Below are positions 1 to 59,190 of a stretch of DNA of 64,000 nt, in pieces. A program made the translations under genes and the position numbers. Source of the DNA: Catonia carolina (lineage: Eukaryota; Arthropoda; Insecta; Hemiptera; Achilidae); NCBI GenBank assembly GCA_035578175.1, contig JAQMRL010000003.1:100258969-100322968 (forward strand), in the 5' to 3' direction. How positions within the stretch are numbered: position 1 is the stretch's first letter; every line of letters starts with the position of its first letter. The notes under the pieces are model-generated. The model had not been told where the DNA came from. It did not search any database and saw only the letters and a program-made list of their open reading frames with translations.

Positions 1-195
1 CGTTCTCGAGAATTTTTGTTCACACACCCACACCCACACACACCAATTGCTAAAAACATGTTTTTTGGGTTCAGGGGGTCTGAAAATGTGTAGATCCGGT
101 AAAAACTCGATTTAGAAAAATCTACATGGAAGCAATACTTTTCTTCCTGTTACATACATATTGGCAAGAGAAAGTAAAAAAATTGTGGGTAACAT
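1..195 (-). repeat. Dispersed repeat R1, copy A (cut by window edge)
   Basis: It shows the R1 signature: CA-rich run, ACCAATTGCTAAAAACATG, GGGTTCAGGGGGTCTG, a GGTAAAAACTCGAT block and an end with GGCAAGAGAAAGTAAAA. The left part lies outside the window. Confidence 0.8.
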
Positions 196-518
196 TTTCA
201 TTGATGGTACCGTATGGTTTTTGTTTTTAATTTTGTTTTTGATTTAATAAGCTTAGGGTTGTTAAGAGCAGTGTTTGAATTGGTATAGGTAGTGATTCCC
301 AAGTTTTAGGCAAAAAAAAAACATTCGTGATGACCAAGAGGATAAGACATTAGGCTATAGCCTAATACACTTAATTTCAGCCGTATGTCGTTTCTTGCTA
401 AACACAGTAGAAAAATTAGGTAATATTTAATAGAAAATTTGAATAATATCATATTATTAGTTAATGTATGAACAGCAATTCACAAACATAGTTTGATTAT
501 TATTATAGAAAAAAATAT

Positions 519-697
519 AGCAGGTAGTACAGAAGAAAGAGTTACAGAGAGAGAGAGTGAGAGAGAACACTGTGGGGAAAAAATATAGAATAAATAGAAA
601 ATGTGTTGAGGGTTGATGACTTAAGCAAGTAGCAGGTAGTACAGAAGAAAGAGTTACAGAGAGAGAGTGAGAGAGAACACTGTGGGGAAAAAATCAA
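519..697. repeat. Imperfect tandem duplication of a GA-rich 67-70 bp unit
   Basis: The stretch AGCAGGTAGTACAGAAGAAA through AACACTGTGGGGAAAAAAT occurs at about 519-585 and again at about 627-697, with a variable (GA)n core. About 40 bp separate the two. No coding sign. Confidence 0.8.
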
Positions 698-835
698 AGA
701 GTGACCGCCTTCGAAGTATCACAAAAGAAGCTCTTTCAATACATGCCAAGGGACAAAGAAGTGATTACTGACCCTTTTTGTGGGGAATTCGGTAATGTGG
801 GGTGAAAGGCCCGATCCCGCGAAATTGTATACGAC

Positions 836-1163
836 TCAGGTGGTTTACTTTTGGCTTCCTCACTTAGTTGAAAGAGTATGCTTATCACCATGCAAGGCCC
901 TCCGTAAAGCACCCACTTTCTTCCCTGCAAATGACACCTTCACTTCATTCACTACAGGGTCTGGCTTTATAGTGAAATTCATTTCTCTCAGAGGAGACAA
1001 CTCTGACTAGTGTCTTTTACACCTCTACCTCTTTTGTTCTTAAATGATTCAGTCATACAATTGGCTGACTATGTGATAAGAAAAAGAACTAGTTTTTGTA
1101 GCCCTGGAACCAACAGATCGAGTGCAATTAAATTAACACTCCACCTGCCTGTTATGGGCAGAA
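836..1163 (+). repeat. Dispersed repeat R2, copy a (5' end missing)
   Basis: It shares blocks such as CACAGGGTCTGGC (one change), GTCTTTTACACCTC and CTGTTATGGGC with the other R2 copies. The hairpin-rich 5' end is absent. Confidence 0.75.
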
Positions 1164-1461
1164 TAAAATTTTTATAAAATCCTTTTTATTGTGGAATTGT
1201 AATGGCTGACGTATAAGAATCTTCTGTTACCAAGCACCAAAAAGGAAAGTATTTACGAAGTGGCAAAGGCAATCGTGTTAGTGTTTTACAAGTTGTTAGA
1301 AAAAATCCAACACTTGTTATGGAAGAGATAAAACTTACTTCTGAATAAGTGGGGTATCAGAGAGTAGTATAAATAAAATGAGAACCGAGAAGAATCTGGA
1401 AAAGTACAAACGCCTACTAAAACTTCGTATTAAAACAACTGATTTATAATTCTGTATATAA

Positions 1462-1580
1462 TTTTTTTTTGTTTAACGTCCGACTGTTCTACAATTACTG
1501 CAAATGCAGACAGTGAATGATGAAATGATTTTTTTGTAACGTATGAAAATATGCCGTACTACTACGCCAATGCGGCCGGC
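1462..1580 (-). mobile_element. tRNA-derived SINE (family SINE-T), internally deleted copy
   Basis: On the minus strand it begins GCCGGCCGCATTGGCG and ends CAGTCGGACGTTAAAC followed by A-run. The anticodon and B-box part seen in the 56,277 copy is missing. Confidence 0.72.
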
Positions 1581-3395
1581 CCACTTATGGTTAAAAGCGC
1601 GTATAAGTTACACTGTGATGTTTCATTAAAAGTGTCACGTATTTTTCTGAGTCACCGGTGTAGCAGCTGATTCGATAACCGCTTTTTGTTTACTCAACAT
1701 AATATTATTTTTCTTACGATGAACCGAGTATACGTTGCTATCTGTTCAATATGAGAACAATAAGCAACCCAAAAAGCCAATGAGATAAGGATGATGTGTA
1801 CAACTTGTAAAAAAACAAAATTTAAACTGAAAAAAATGCAATTAACGGATTATTTTTTAAATGTTTAAAGAATTATTTTTTATCTTGAAGTAAAGTTTAA
1901 TTAATCAATTTTTACGTCTCGGTATTCATATTGTTAGCTGAGCGATCGTTTCCAATCAAGGATTATCAAATGCCAATCAAGGATTTTATAGAATAGAAGT
2001 TTTTCATGCACGATTTTTTTAAGAATTGGATTATCCGCAAATACTGTTATCCGTGAATACCGCCCTTGTAATGGCCGCGGATAATCGAGAGTTACTCGTT
2101 ACTGTACTTGTTGGAAATTCTTTTTCATAGGCATGTTCGATATAGGTTCTGTAGAAATCAAATCTAAATTATTGTTTAAGTTAAAACGTCACAAAAATTT
2201 GTGGGGATTTGTTTTTAATTTTAAAGAGCGAAGTTGTACAACGACATTTTATTCAGCTACGTCACGTTACAGGTGTTGTCTGTCGGAAAATTTATATACG
2301 ATAATAAAAATGATTATTTTACTTTTGATCAACATTTTATTATTTATTTTACTTAACTTCTTATTTGTCTAAGTAAGTTCAATTCACTGTGACGGTTGTA
2401 ATGATAAAGATGGTTATTCGTAAATATTAAGTTAATCTAATTTTTAGTTCAGTTCGTTCATTAAACTTAATACTAACAAAAAATCAAAATAAATAAACCA
2501 GATTTGTGATTAAGAACGGTTTAGGTTATCATTTGCACGTTCTTTAATTACTTTGTATGTAAATTATTCGGAGTATGATAAGCTCTATTTTATTTCGAAA
2601 GTTCAAAGTGTGTTAAAATAAGTAAGGCTTATACTTAGAGGTAATTTGTAAGTACTTGCTTAATTCTCTTTGTATAAATAATGTTTCTTAAGATACTTAA
2701 AGCATGCCTACTAAATTATGAAGAACTAACAAACTGAAGTTACAGGATTAACTCATTTTAAGTGACGAGGTAGGTAAATTTTTGATTTAATACATTATCT
2801 ACATTTAATCTATTTCAGAAAACTAAGATTTAAGAGAGGGAAATGTTACTGAAAATTTTGTTTTAATTTAAAAATAGTAAACACTTTATAAATTCATTGT
2901 TTTAAAAACGTGATTTTCCATTATACAGATTTTTTTGTAGCCCTCATAACGGAAAGGGTTAAAATATAAATACCGATGTGTATAATTTCATCATCTTCTA
3001 GTTCTACAGTCCTTGGTAAGCTTTGGCTTTCTCCAGAATCCTCTTCGAATTTTCTCTTCTAGTTGTCAGCACACTCCTTCCTCTTACAACCATTAAATTA
3101 AGTCATTCGTACCACTGTCTATCCCTCTTCCTTCTTCTCTTATACAATCTTTCTTTTCATAACACATTACCCACCGACGTTAACCCCATCCTCTCAATGG
3201 ATTATGGTTAAGAAACCACATACCAGGATACTTAGAAACGTAGTACACTAACCTTCAATTTATTTACCACAAAAATATGGTAATTGATCTCACAGTTAAC
3301 TTAGTGTTTTACCTACCATTACTTCCATGATTTACCTTCCTATATTAATTACCTCCATTTCTGTATCTCATTGCTAAAATAAATTTCTCTTATTA
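1581..3395. other. Unassigned AT-rich DNA
   Basis: I see no gene or complete element here. Short ORFs have no recognisable motif. A GGATTATCC-rich patch at about 1,950-2,100 could be an eroded DNA-transposon end but has no partner. Confidence 0.5.
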
Positions 3396-4216
3396 CTTTC
3401 TTTTGCCTGTATGAATATGTAGGAAGGAAAGTATTATTTTCATGTCGATTTTTACAAATCGAGTTATCACCGGATCTACCATTTTCAGACCCCCTGAACC
3501 CAAAAAACATGTTTTTAGCGATTGGTCTGAGTGTGCGTGTGTCTGTGTGTATGTAAACAAAATATCTCAAGAACGGAACATAGTACAAACTTGAAATTTG
3601 AAACTTTTTAGGTACCGCTGGAGGACCCGACACGAACATTTTCATCAAAATCGGTCAACCGGAAGTAGTAGTTTATTCGTGTCGTTTTTCACTTTTTTAA
3701 AAAATCGATTTTTAAGATTTCAGCCCGAGTATGACATTTCAGTTATTTTACGACAAAAGTGTATTAATCAAAATTATAGGAAATTTAAAGATCTACAACT
3801 TTTTTAGAGCATTTTTCTCTACAGAGCCTAGTTTATCGTGAAAGAGTGATTTTCAGTATTTTTAAGCCAAACTGAGGTTGATTTTCATTTTGCATCATTT
3901 ACTTATGGTTAAAAAAAGTTGGTAACGTGCTCGCCTCTCATCAGGCGGTCTTGGGTTTGAATCCCATTGAGGCACGGCATATTTTTATACGTTACCAAAA
4001 AAATCATTTCATCCTTCACAGTCTGCATTAGCAGTAGGCTCATTGCAAAACAGTCGGACGTTAACAAAAAAAAACAAAGAACTTAAAATAAAGTTATATT
4101 ATATGAGGTTAGTTTTTTGTTTTTTTCTAATGTTTTATTACTAATGTTAGGTAATATTGTTCATTATTTGTATTGGCAAGAGAATGTCATGTGAGTGTTT
4201 CACACCAGATTTTTTT
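3396..4216 (+). repeat. Dispersed repeat R1, copy B, with SINE inside
   Basis: It runs from ACTTTCTTTTGCC to AGTGTTTCACACCAGATTT, both R1 ends. It includes the TG-rich run, the GACACGAACATTTTCATCAAA block and the GATCTACAACTTTT block. It is interrupted by a SINE at about 3,919-4,080. Confidence 0.8.
3919..4080 (+). mobile_element. tRNA-derived SINE (SINE-T), 5'-truncated copy
   Basis: It shares TTGGTAACGTGCTCGCCTCT, a B-box-like GGTTTGAATCC and CAGTCGGACGTTAAC plus A-rich tail with the copy at 56,277. TTAAAAAAAG before and TTAAAATAAAG after it look like target duplications. Confidence 0.78.
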
Positions 4217-5321
4217 CTGTTTGTTTTGTCTAGTAGATTATAAAATTTCAAAGCCTTGTGAGGGAATTTCACTCGTACAGCGCATTTCTTGCTATGTTTG
4301 TAAGGAAAGATGTTTATTTCTTTGGCAAATTATGGATTCTTTTTTGTAATTTCGATTTACTCTAATTTAGTTTTCTCAAGTTTTCCTTGCAAAAGTTTCT
4401 TGACATTCATCACTTGAAACTACAAAATTTTGGTCAGACAAATAGCGAGGTGGTTTTGTCTTATAACCTCGTTCTCTCTCCCTATTGGCGTGTTGCGTGG
4501 TCATTGCAGACGCATTGAACTTTGGGGAGACATTAAATAGCATACTAATACCATAAGCGGCGATGAAATTTAATGTACTCATATTCAGTTTCATTGACAT
4601 TTCTGAATCTGGAAAATGATATGCCAGTTATATATGATTTCAGAAACATCCAGAAGAGTTCGAAAAACGGGGTTTTCTACTAGTTTAATAATAACTGTGC
4701 ATCTCCATGACGCATTTGTTAGAGTTTAATGGTGCTAAGTTTAAGTTTCCGAATACCCAACCCGTTTATAAGTTTGATACCCGACTAGGGTCTTCAAAAT
4801 TATTAATGTTCAAATCCATCTTTCCTCACCATAACTAATCGCAAACGATCTAATTAGTTTTGGGGAAAAACTCAAAAAAATTAAAAAAAATTAAAAATAG
4901 TAATTTATTTTCCTTAAACTATAATATTTACATACTACTTTATAATAAACTTTAAAATAAATAACAACAAACAATTAATAACAATTAAATTCTGGAATAA
5001 AAAATAAATTGTTATTTTATGTTCGTAAACCTAATTAAATTAATAAAAACTCAAATAAATCTTAATGGTGACAAAGGGTGCAAAGCACCCATATCCGTCC
5101 ACAAGAGTCTAAATCAAAAATCTCCCAAAATTACATATATTATATTTACGTGCTCATCTTCATCATTTTCTGTGAACTTAAATAGCAAAAAATATCTTTC
5201 CTCTTTACAGAGATCTAACAATCCATTATGTAGGTTAAACATAATATTTATACTAACTAAATATTTTATAAGCACATACGAAAATGCTCTAAGAAACATA
5301 GGTATAAATGTTAACTAATGA
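4217..5321. other. Unassigned AT-rich DNA downstream of the M1 gene
   Basis: This would hold the 3' UTR of the minus-strand gene. A minus-strand AATAAA lies near 4,905, but I cannot say whether it is used. No coding motif seen. Confidence 0.45.
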
Positions 5322-51787
<46,466 letters not shown>

Positions 51788-52079
51788 CTGAAAGAAAACA
51801 AGACAATTTACTTTTATAAAACATAAAAAAGCACATTATTCACCTAAGATGAATGCTATAACATCTCTTCTTTCATCCCTTAGACTCTTATTCTTCATAG
51901 CTCTTATAACAGTATCCATTCACTCCTTTCTGTCTAACTGGAACCATAGCGAAATCTTTTATGGCAACCTGTCCACCATTCTTACCTGATGGCCGCACAA
52001 GATAAGTTTTCTTTCTTCAATTAGGTCTAATAATAAAAATCCTTTTCATGAGACGACACGTCTCATGGCTGGTGGGAAT

Positions 52080-52505
52080 TTCTGAAAGGACTTCTTCTTC
52101 TTAACATGTCCTCTCCGACTGGAGGTTGGCAATCATGATAGCTATTCGGACCTTGGACACCCGCAGCTCTGAACAGCTCCGCTGAGGTCCAACGAAACCA
52201 GTCGCAAAGATTCTTCAACCAATAAATTCTTCTTCTCACATCTCTCTTCCCTTGGATCTTATCTTGTATTATCAAATGAAGTATTTCATTTCTTGGTCCA
52301 CGTATAATTATGACCCAGATATTCCATTTTCCTTTTTTGAATGGTGTAAAGAAGCTCCTTTCCTGTTCCCATTCTCCATCCAGGGTATTTTTAGCATGTG
52401 CCTGTACAAAGTTCAAACGTATCTATTCTCCTGATATTCATCTTCAACATCCAAGCTTCCGTGCCATATAACACTGTTGAGAAGATAAATGACGTCGAAC
52501 CATCC
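52080..52505 (-). pseudogene. Non-LTR RT C-terminal relic
   Basis: Pieces IQKRKMEYLGH, RRRIYWLKNLCDWFRWTSAE and LFRAAG match the C-terminal end of a widespread insect RT family (RKLEYLGH, WLRNLRxW, LFRAA). Frame-shifted. Confidence 0.78.
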
Positions 52506-53949
52506 TCAATCTCAGGTCAAGGCTCAAGGATTTATCTTTTACAAGGATAACCTTTGACTACAAAAAGATTTATCTCTGACTTATGGCAAAAATCATTAGT
52601 GATTTTTGTATCTACATTTTAGGACGAATCGAATGACACTATTTTTGTTCCCAAATTCCGACTTTGATTTCTTGGCTTCCGGTTATAGGCCGAACTTTTT
52701 GTGTAGATTACAAACCCGGTAATGGTTTGTTGCTATATTTTGTAGTTTCTGAGTTTGATTTCTTGCCTTCCGCTTTTGGGTTACTTCCGGTCAAAACCGG
52801 AACTTCAAATCCAATACAGGCTCACTAATGTTTTGTGCAAATACGAATCCGAAAACCGTTTTTTTTTTTTTTTTTTGCTATCTCTTGTAGTTTTTGACAT
52901 CTGGGTGTGACGGACGGACGCACGAACAGAGAAAACAATAATAGATGATACGTTTAAAATGCCACCAATAAACTTTTCTCGACTTTTTAAAATGTTTTCA
53001 CACCTAACTCGATCTAGTACAGTCATCTGGCAAGTTTTCTATAGAAAATCATTTCCATGAGTTGACAATCTTTGTTGAAGAATCAAAAGTGAGCTATAAA
53101 TGTAGGAGTTATCAACAAAAGAATGGAAGCTTTTCTTCTTAGAGCTACAAGATATGTTGTTATTAATTCAAAATACAGTATATAACATTATGATGACCCT
53201 GTCTATTTTGTCGGAAAAAGTACGTTTTTCGGATACGACCTGTTGAAAATACAATTATCAAATTAAAAAAGTGGTTATCAAAACTTTGTATCGAATATAC
53301 TATAAGGGTTTTTTATTTCTTAAAACAAATTCTATTTTGAGGTGTGGCGTATATTGGGAAATTGGGGGCAATACATTACGTAATTTTTAATTTGTGTATT
53401 TCAATTTCTATAAGTACCAAGCTCTCTCTTATTGATACAAAATACGTAGCCTACAGAATCTTTTAACATTTGAGGACCTTGTTTCCAAAACGTACTAAAT
53501 CAACTTTTTTCAAAAATATGTATTTTTTTAAATTTATATTCTACAATATTCTTTGCATATTTCACGCATTTGTTTTTTTGAAAGCGTTCTAAAAGTCTTA
53601 AAATGTGTTTTAAAATATCTGTTTTCGGCTAGTACATACTACATCCCGCTTGAAAAAAATATTTTTCAAAAAGTTTTAAAATCCAAGTACGTTGAATAAA
53701 TTATTTACATTACTTGTGTAGATTTTGAATGATTTTCATCGTAATGTAAGGACGTGATATTGAATAGCGATGAGTTTGGATGTTGGCCTACTGCACACTA
53801 GGCTCGTTTATACGGACATTTAAACGTAAATCTGACCCAGACAATTAAAAAACCGTCTCCAAGACATAAAAAACGCATTAGCATTTTCAAAATTTAATTA
53901 TCTATCTTTTCAAGGGTATAAGTTAAATTTAGTTTGTTTTAATTGTTCA
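52506..53949. other. Unassigned sequence upstream of the M1 gene
   Basis: No exon, promoter or element identified, though the noncoding first exon of the M1 gene could lie here or farther upstream. Confidence 0.4.
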
Positions 53950-53984
53950 GGGTTTTATTGCTTTTTATGTAAGCAATAAAACCC
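53950..53984. other. Perfect 13-bp inverted repeat (hairpin)
   Basis: GGGTTTTATTGCT at 53,950-53,962 pairs with AGCAATAAAACCC at 53,972-53,984 across a 9-base loop. Confidence 0.85.
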
Positions 53985-54155
53985 TCCACGACGATTTAAA
54001 AATTCCGACAGTAAAGGAGCTAACCGCGTCCTTGTATAGTACATTTCACGAAAAACTAGATTACCATCCAAACCAACTAGCCCGTGATCTTGCAACAAAA
54101 AACTTCCCAACTATGCGACGTTTAAAGCGAAAATGGAGTAGAGACCTCTTGGTCT
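53976..54155 (+). pseudogene. Jockey-type ORF2 C-terminal fragment
   Basis: LHDDLKIPTVKELTASLY and HPNQLARDLATKNFPTMRRL match the Jockey C terminus (DLxIPTVKEEI; HPNxLA; RRLKR). It ends at a TGA after RDLLV. Different subfamily from the 8.6-kb element. Confidence 0.75.
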
Positions 54156-54159
54156 GAAT

Positions 54160-55065
54160 ATATAACGGACAATACCCAAAGTTTTAAACGGAGAATATAC
54201 CACTGGGTACCTCTTCTTCTTTAAGTGAAACTCCTTACCGCCATTTAAATATCGTATACGAAAATTGTACAGCACAATGTACAGTAACGTAATAAAAATT
54301 AAAGCCAAAAAAAAATTTTTCAGGATGACTAATTAAAATTCTGAAAAAGGTTGTATTACTTTTTAAGAGCTCACCTGAAATAATTGAAATTTGGATTTCT
54401 CACATATGGAACAAGGTTCTCATTTTTAAATTGAAAATCAAAGGAATAGACTAGAATTTCAGTTTTTGGCCAAAAAATCAATTTTTTTAAATAAAATTAT
54501 TGACGTGGGATTTAATAATTAACATAAAAAGTTGAAATTTTCAGTAATTGAAAGTTTCGTTATGTTGCTAATGTAGGCCTATATAACTATTTAATAATAT
54601 ACGATTATTATTACTTCTGAAGTTGACATTTTCACCTCAGTCCTCCCTTAAAATTCTAATCTACGTATAAATCAGCCCTTTTACTTAAATTTCAATTTTA
54701 TAAAATTTATATGTTAGTTTTAAAATAATGTTAATTCACTTTTTCAAAATTAAATTTAAAAAAAGTTATCTTACATATTTTAATATTATAAAATAATAGT
54801 TTTACATTAAAATTATATAAAATATTTAAAAAATTAAGGATCGTTTCCGTTGTGGATTTAAAGCTACGGGTATGCCTAACTTCTAGATTATAGGCGTTTT
54901 TGCACAAAATTTTTCTGTTTGTCAACTTCAAACGTTCATCAACAAATTTTCTCGAACGCCTGTGAGAATTTGTTGGAACAAATCCTTTCATGATTTCTGG
55001 CCTCCTAAAAAAACGTAATTAATTTTTTTATTTTAATAATATTTTTTTACCAGTTAAGAATTATT
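54160..55065. other. Unassigned AT-rich DNA
   Basis: Very AT-rich with no motif recognised. Confidence 0.45.
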
Positions 55066-55488
55066 GCCCATAACAGACAGACAAATATTGTCCATCTTAA
55101 CAGTTTTGGAGTGCAAAATTATTTGCACTCAATCTGTTAGTTGCAGGGTTAAAATAAATAGTTCTGTTTCTTATCACATAGTCAACCAATTGTATGACTG
55201 AATCATTTAAGAACAGAAGAGGCAGAGGTGTAAAAACACTAATCACTGTTATCTCTTCTGAAAGTAATGAATGTCATTATACAGCCAGATCCTGTGGTGA
55301 TAAAAGTGAAGGTGTCATTTGCTGGGCGGAAAAAAGATGCTTTTCAGAGGGCCTGGCATGCTGATAGGCATACTTTTCAACTTGGTGAAGAAGGCAAGGT
55401 AAACTACTCCTTGTTCACTTCTTGTTTTACTTAGCAAAGCCTCTAGAGGTTCAAACCAGCCTTTCAGCTGAAGACCTTAACAACAACC
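55066..55488 (-). repeat. Dispersed repeat R2, copy h, full-length with target duplication
   Basis: 423 bp flanked by AGAATTATT at 55,057-55,065 and 55,489-55,497. On the minus strand it starts at GTTGTTGTTAAGGTC and ends at TGTTATGGGC. Confidence 0.82.
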
Positions 55489-56276
55489 AGAATTATTTAC
55501 AAAGAGTTTAACAAAAACTTTCAGTAAATGTTTAAAAATTTTCGAATCTTAAAGAAGACAGGATTCAGCAGCGTTGCTTCCGTGTGATCGTTTAGTTATA
55601 AGTGATGAAGGGTTTCTTCTTGAGTCCTGGCGATGTACAACTTTTCATTATACGGAGAAAAACGTAGTTGTCGTTTTAAAATTAATCATAATTAATAATA
55701 CAATGTAAGTAATATAACTAAAGAAATATTAACTGAAAATAATAGTAAGGCATAACTAACTAACTAAGTAAATAAATAAATAATATAAATTTTGGGTCTA
55801 ATTTTGGATAATTCGTTTGAGGTTGGTAAAATATTTTAGATTTTATAAATAATAAATAAACATTAGAGGATAATCAGCCTAACATGCCATGCATCCAAAA
55901 AACTGACAAGAATTATATACAGGAGAATAGAACACCGAGTAGAAGAAGTGTTGAACGATGACCAATTTTGATTTAGAAGGAGAATGGGAACTCGAGATGC
56001 AATATTGGCTCTGAGACTGATTATTGAGAAAAGGATAAAGAAAAATAAAACTACTTATATGGCATTTGTAGATTTAGAGAAAGCATTTGACAATTTGGAC
56101 TGGAGTAAAGTGTTTAAAACTTTGAAAAGGCTAGGAATTAAATACAAAGAAAGGAAAGTTATCTACAGTCTGTATAAGAATCAAACGGCTGTTTTGACAA
56201 TGGAGGGATACGAAAAAGAGGCTGCTGTAAGAAAAAGTGTACGACAAGGTTGTTCTTTGTCACCACTACTTTTTAA

Positions 56277-56441
56277 GCCGGCCGCGTTGGCGATGTTGGT
56301 AACGTGCTCGCCTCTCATCACGCGGTTCGAATCCCACTCGGGCATGGCATTTTTTCATACGTTACAAAAATTCATTTCATCCTTCACCGTCTGCATTAGC
56401 AGCAATTTGCAAAACAGTCGGACGTTAAACCAAAAAAAAAG
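56277..56441 (+). mobile_element. tRNA-derived SINE (SINE-T), full-length
   Basis: It begins GCCGGCCGCGTTGGCG, has a perfect B box GGTTCGAATCC, and ends CAGTCGGACGTTAAACC plus poly-A. A 12-bp duplication ACTACTNTTTAA (56,265-56,276; 56,442-56,453, one mismatch) marks insertion into the RT. Confidence 0.9.
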
Positions 56442-57194
56442 ACTACTGTTTAACTTTTATATAGAAGAGGCTATAAGTAAAGTGAAGGAGAAATTTTACG
56501 CAGGAATAAAAATTCAAGGAGAAACAATAAAAATGCTGAGATTCGCCGATGATATAGTAGTATTAGTCGAGACAAAGAAAGAACTAGAGGATGCCTTAAA
56601 TGGAATGGATGAGATCTTGAGAAAGGATTACTTCATGAAAATTAATAAGAACAAAACGAAAGTGTTGTGCAGCAGCAAGAGTGGTTCAGAAGAGATGGGA
56701 AATTTAAAAGTAGGTAACGAAAAAAACAGGAAGTTGGGGAATTCTGCTATCTAAGGAAAAAATAACAAAGGATGGTAGAAGCACAAGTGATATCAAAAGT
56801 AGAATTGCTCAAGCTAGAAAAGCCTTTGAAATGAAAAACAGCTTACTGATTACAAACATTGATTTACAGATTAAGAATAATTTGTTAAAACATTATGTTT
56901 GGAGTGTAGCATTATACGAGAGTAAAACGTGGGTGATAGGGGCTGTAGAAAAAAAGAGGATAGAATCTTTTGAAATGTGCTGTTATAAGAAAATGTTAAA
57001 GATTAGGTGGGTGGACAAAATAAGTAATTTAGAGGTTGTTAGGCGAGTGGATGGAAAAGATGTATATGGAAGCATCTTACCAAAATTAGGGATAGGCTAG
57101 TGGGGCATATCTTAAGACATCCACGTATTAGGCTATCAATAATGGAGGGTAATCTTGAGGGAATAAATTGTAAAGGGAAGCAAAGATTAGAATA

Positions 57195-59079
57195 TGTAAC
57201 ATTATTAAATTAATGTTACTTCATTTAATTATTTATTTTCCTTATTCTGTCTTGTTGCATTTAAAATTTCGTTATCTTTTGATGTCGCCGTAATCCGTTA
57301 TCTCGTTATCGATTTGCATTTCGTTCTGTCTTTGTACTGCCGACTGCTGTTATCTGTATTCTGTCGTGTCGGCTCTGTCTTTTCCTGCTTTTCGTGTTCT
57401 TGGGGACATGTCTATCGGGATGGAGGGGGTCGGTGACGTCAGATCCGAGGTTTCCTTTTGAGAATTTTGGTTTTTCTCGCTCTCTTAGCAATTGGTCAGG
57501 AAGATGTACGGGTCGTAAATTTTGTATGTGCCGTAATTATGTTTTTGAGTCTTTTCGGGGCGTAGTTATGCTGCTGTGCTGTTTGACTAATTGCTATCCC
57601 GTTTTTACGGTAAGTCTCTTTCTTTCTTTTGCTGGTAGTTAAAACCCATTGAAGCCGAAAATGTTTTTTTAAATTTTGTAAATTTTGTAAACCCCTTTTG
57701 GGTAATTTAAAACTTTCTATATTTTAAACTTAATGTTTTTTTAAAGTTGCTATTAAATTTTTTTTATCTTTTTCTGTGCTGTTGGGGTTTATCTACTTTT
57801 TATTCTTTTGTTTGTCTTTTGCGGTGGCCCTCATTTTCTAAGTCCTGGTTTTCTGCTCTTTGCAGGGACCAGCTTTGGGGTGCTGATTTTTCCAATACTT
57901 TTCTTACTTATCTATCCTTACGATGAAGCATGAAATCCAAAAGGAAAACTTTGGTTTTTTCCAACTTTACCTGGAAGTAACGCATTTAATTTATTTTATT
58001 ACTACTTATCTGTAATTCTTTTTTGGACAAGATAAAATTTTCCTGCGCCCAAAGTTTCGGATAGCATTAATTTGGTTTTACCAATTTTAAAATGGACACG
58101 TCGCCTTTTTGCTTGAACTTGTCTGCAGCTAGTTAACTAGCGAAGTTCTTCCGGGATCGTCCTATTTTCTTAATATTTTACTTTTCTTTCTTTTATAAAA
58201 TTTTACTGAATATTTTAAATATTAGTTATAAAATGTAATTTTATTATTATTATTATTATGTAAATCATAAAATGATTCTAAATTTTCACATGTTTGCATA
58301 AGTATGCAATTTTGCATAATCTGGTTAAAACATGTTTTGCGCCTACCTCATTATCTAATTATTGTATTAAATTTTGGCTTTCTATAAAATGTGTTTCTTT
58401 AACATTATAAAAAAAAACTTTTATATTATTTTAGCAAATTATTGCATAAATGATGATTTTGGTAAAAATTAAATTCTGTTACACTAAAATATCTTGTGTT
58501 TCCTATAATGTAACTAATTAATTTTTTTCTTCTAAAATTTTTAACTGTAAGATCAAAATTTGAAATAATAAGCTAATCATATTTTTTTACTTATTTAAAT
58601 TTTTTTTATTAATCTTTTTTATAAAAATCTGATTATTTTCTGATTTTATTTGATTCATTTATAATAATTATTATTATAATATCGATTTGGTCTTTTACTT
58701 AACGATTTTCTCAAATATTTTTCTGGATCCAGTGCTAAGCATGCTAAAATAATTAATTATTGAGCTCATATCTTATTATTATATTTGATTAATTAATTAT
58801 GGTAATTTTTATTCATTTTTTTGCATAACTTTGTAATTTTCTTATTAACTGAATTAAAAATTTATTGTCGTTTACATTTAATAAGTTTACCTTATCTATA
58901 AATTTAATTTTTATTAAATTTTTTCTACTAATTCAAATCTATTTTGTTAATCTTTTTCTTTACACCACATCACCGCAGTCTCTCCTTTTTGGGGGTGTTT
59001 TTTTTCTTCCTTGTCCCCTGTGCCAATTTTGCTTTGGTAGCGATACTTTGGAGTTTTGCGTGAGCAAAAGGGGGTTACA
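57195..59079. mobile_element. TGTAAC...GTTACA element of 1,885 bp, solo-LTR candidate
   Basis: It interrupts the RT frame between KQRLEY and MKQITKD, flanked by 4-bp AATA duplications (57,191-57,194; 59,080-59,083). Ends form a 6-bp inverted repeat with TG...CA. No coding domain, no second repeat inside; T-rich plus strand. A solo LTR fits best. Confidence 0.7.
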
Positions 59080-59190
59080 AATATATGAAGCAAATTACAA
59101 AAGATATAGGGTTTACAGGTATGTAGATATGAAACGACTTGCGCAAGATAGAACAGCTTGGAGAACTGCATCAAATCAGTCGAGAGACTG

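Larger units (their letters stand above)
55873..59190 (+). pseudogene. Non-LTR reverse transcriptase relic split by a SINE and a 1.9-kb element
   Basis: Pieces in order: LTRIIYRRIEHRVEEVLNDD, GTRDAILAL, MAFVDLEKAFDNLDW, VRQGCSLSPLLF (55,873-56,276); IEEAISKVKE, MLRFADDIVVLVE (56,454-56,755); HYVWSVALYESKTW, KGKQRLEY (56,831-57,194); MKRLAQDRTAW, TASNQSRD (59,084-59,190). These follow the canonical RT order, including the catalytic FADD box. Besides the two insertions there is a TGA for Gly near 55,968 and a frameshift near 56,740. Clade (RTE/R4-like) not resolved. Confidence 0.85.

Noticed and set aside
1950..2100. Possible pogo-like transposon end around repeated GGATTATC/GGATAATC motifs
   Set aside because: No matching inverted end or TA duplication found.
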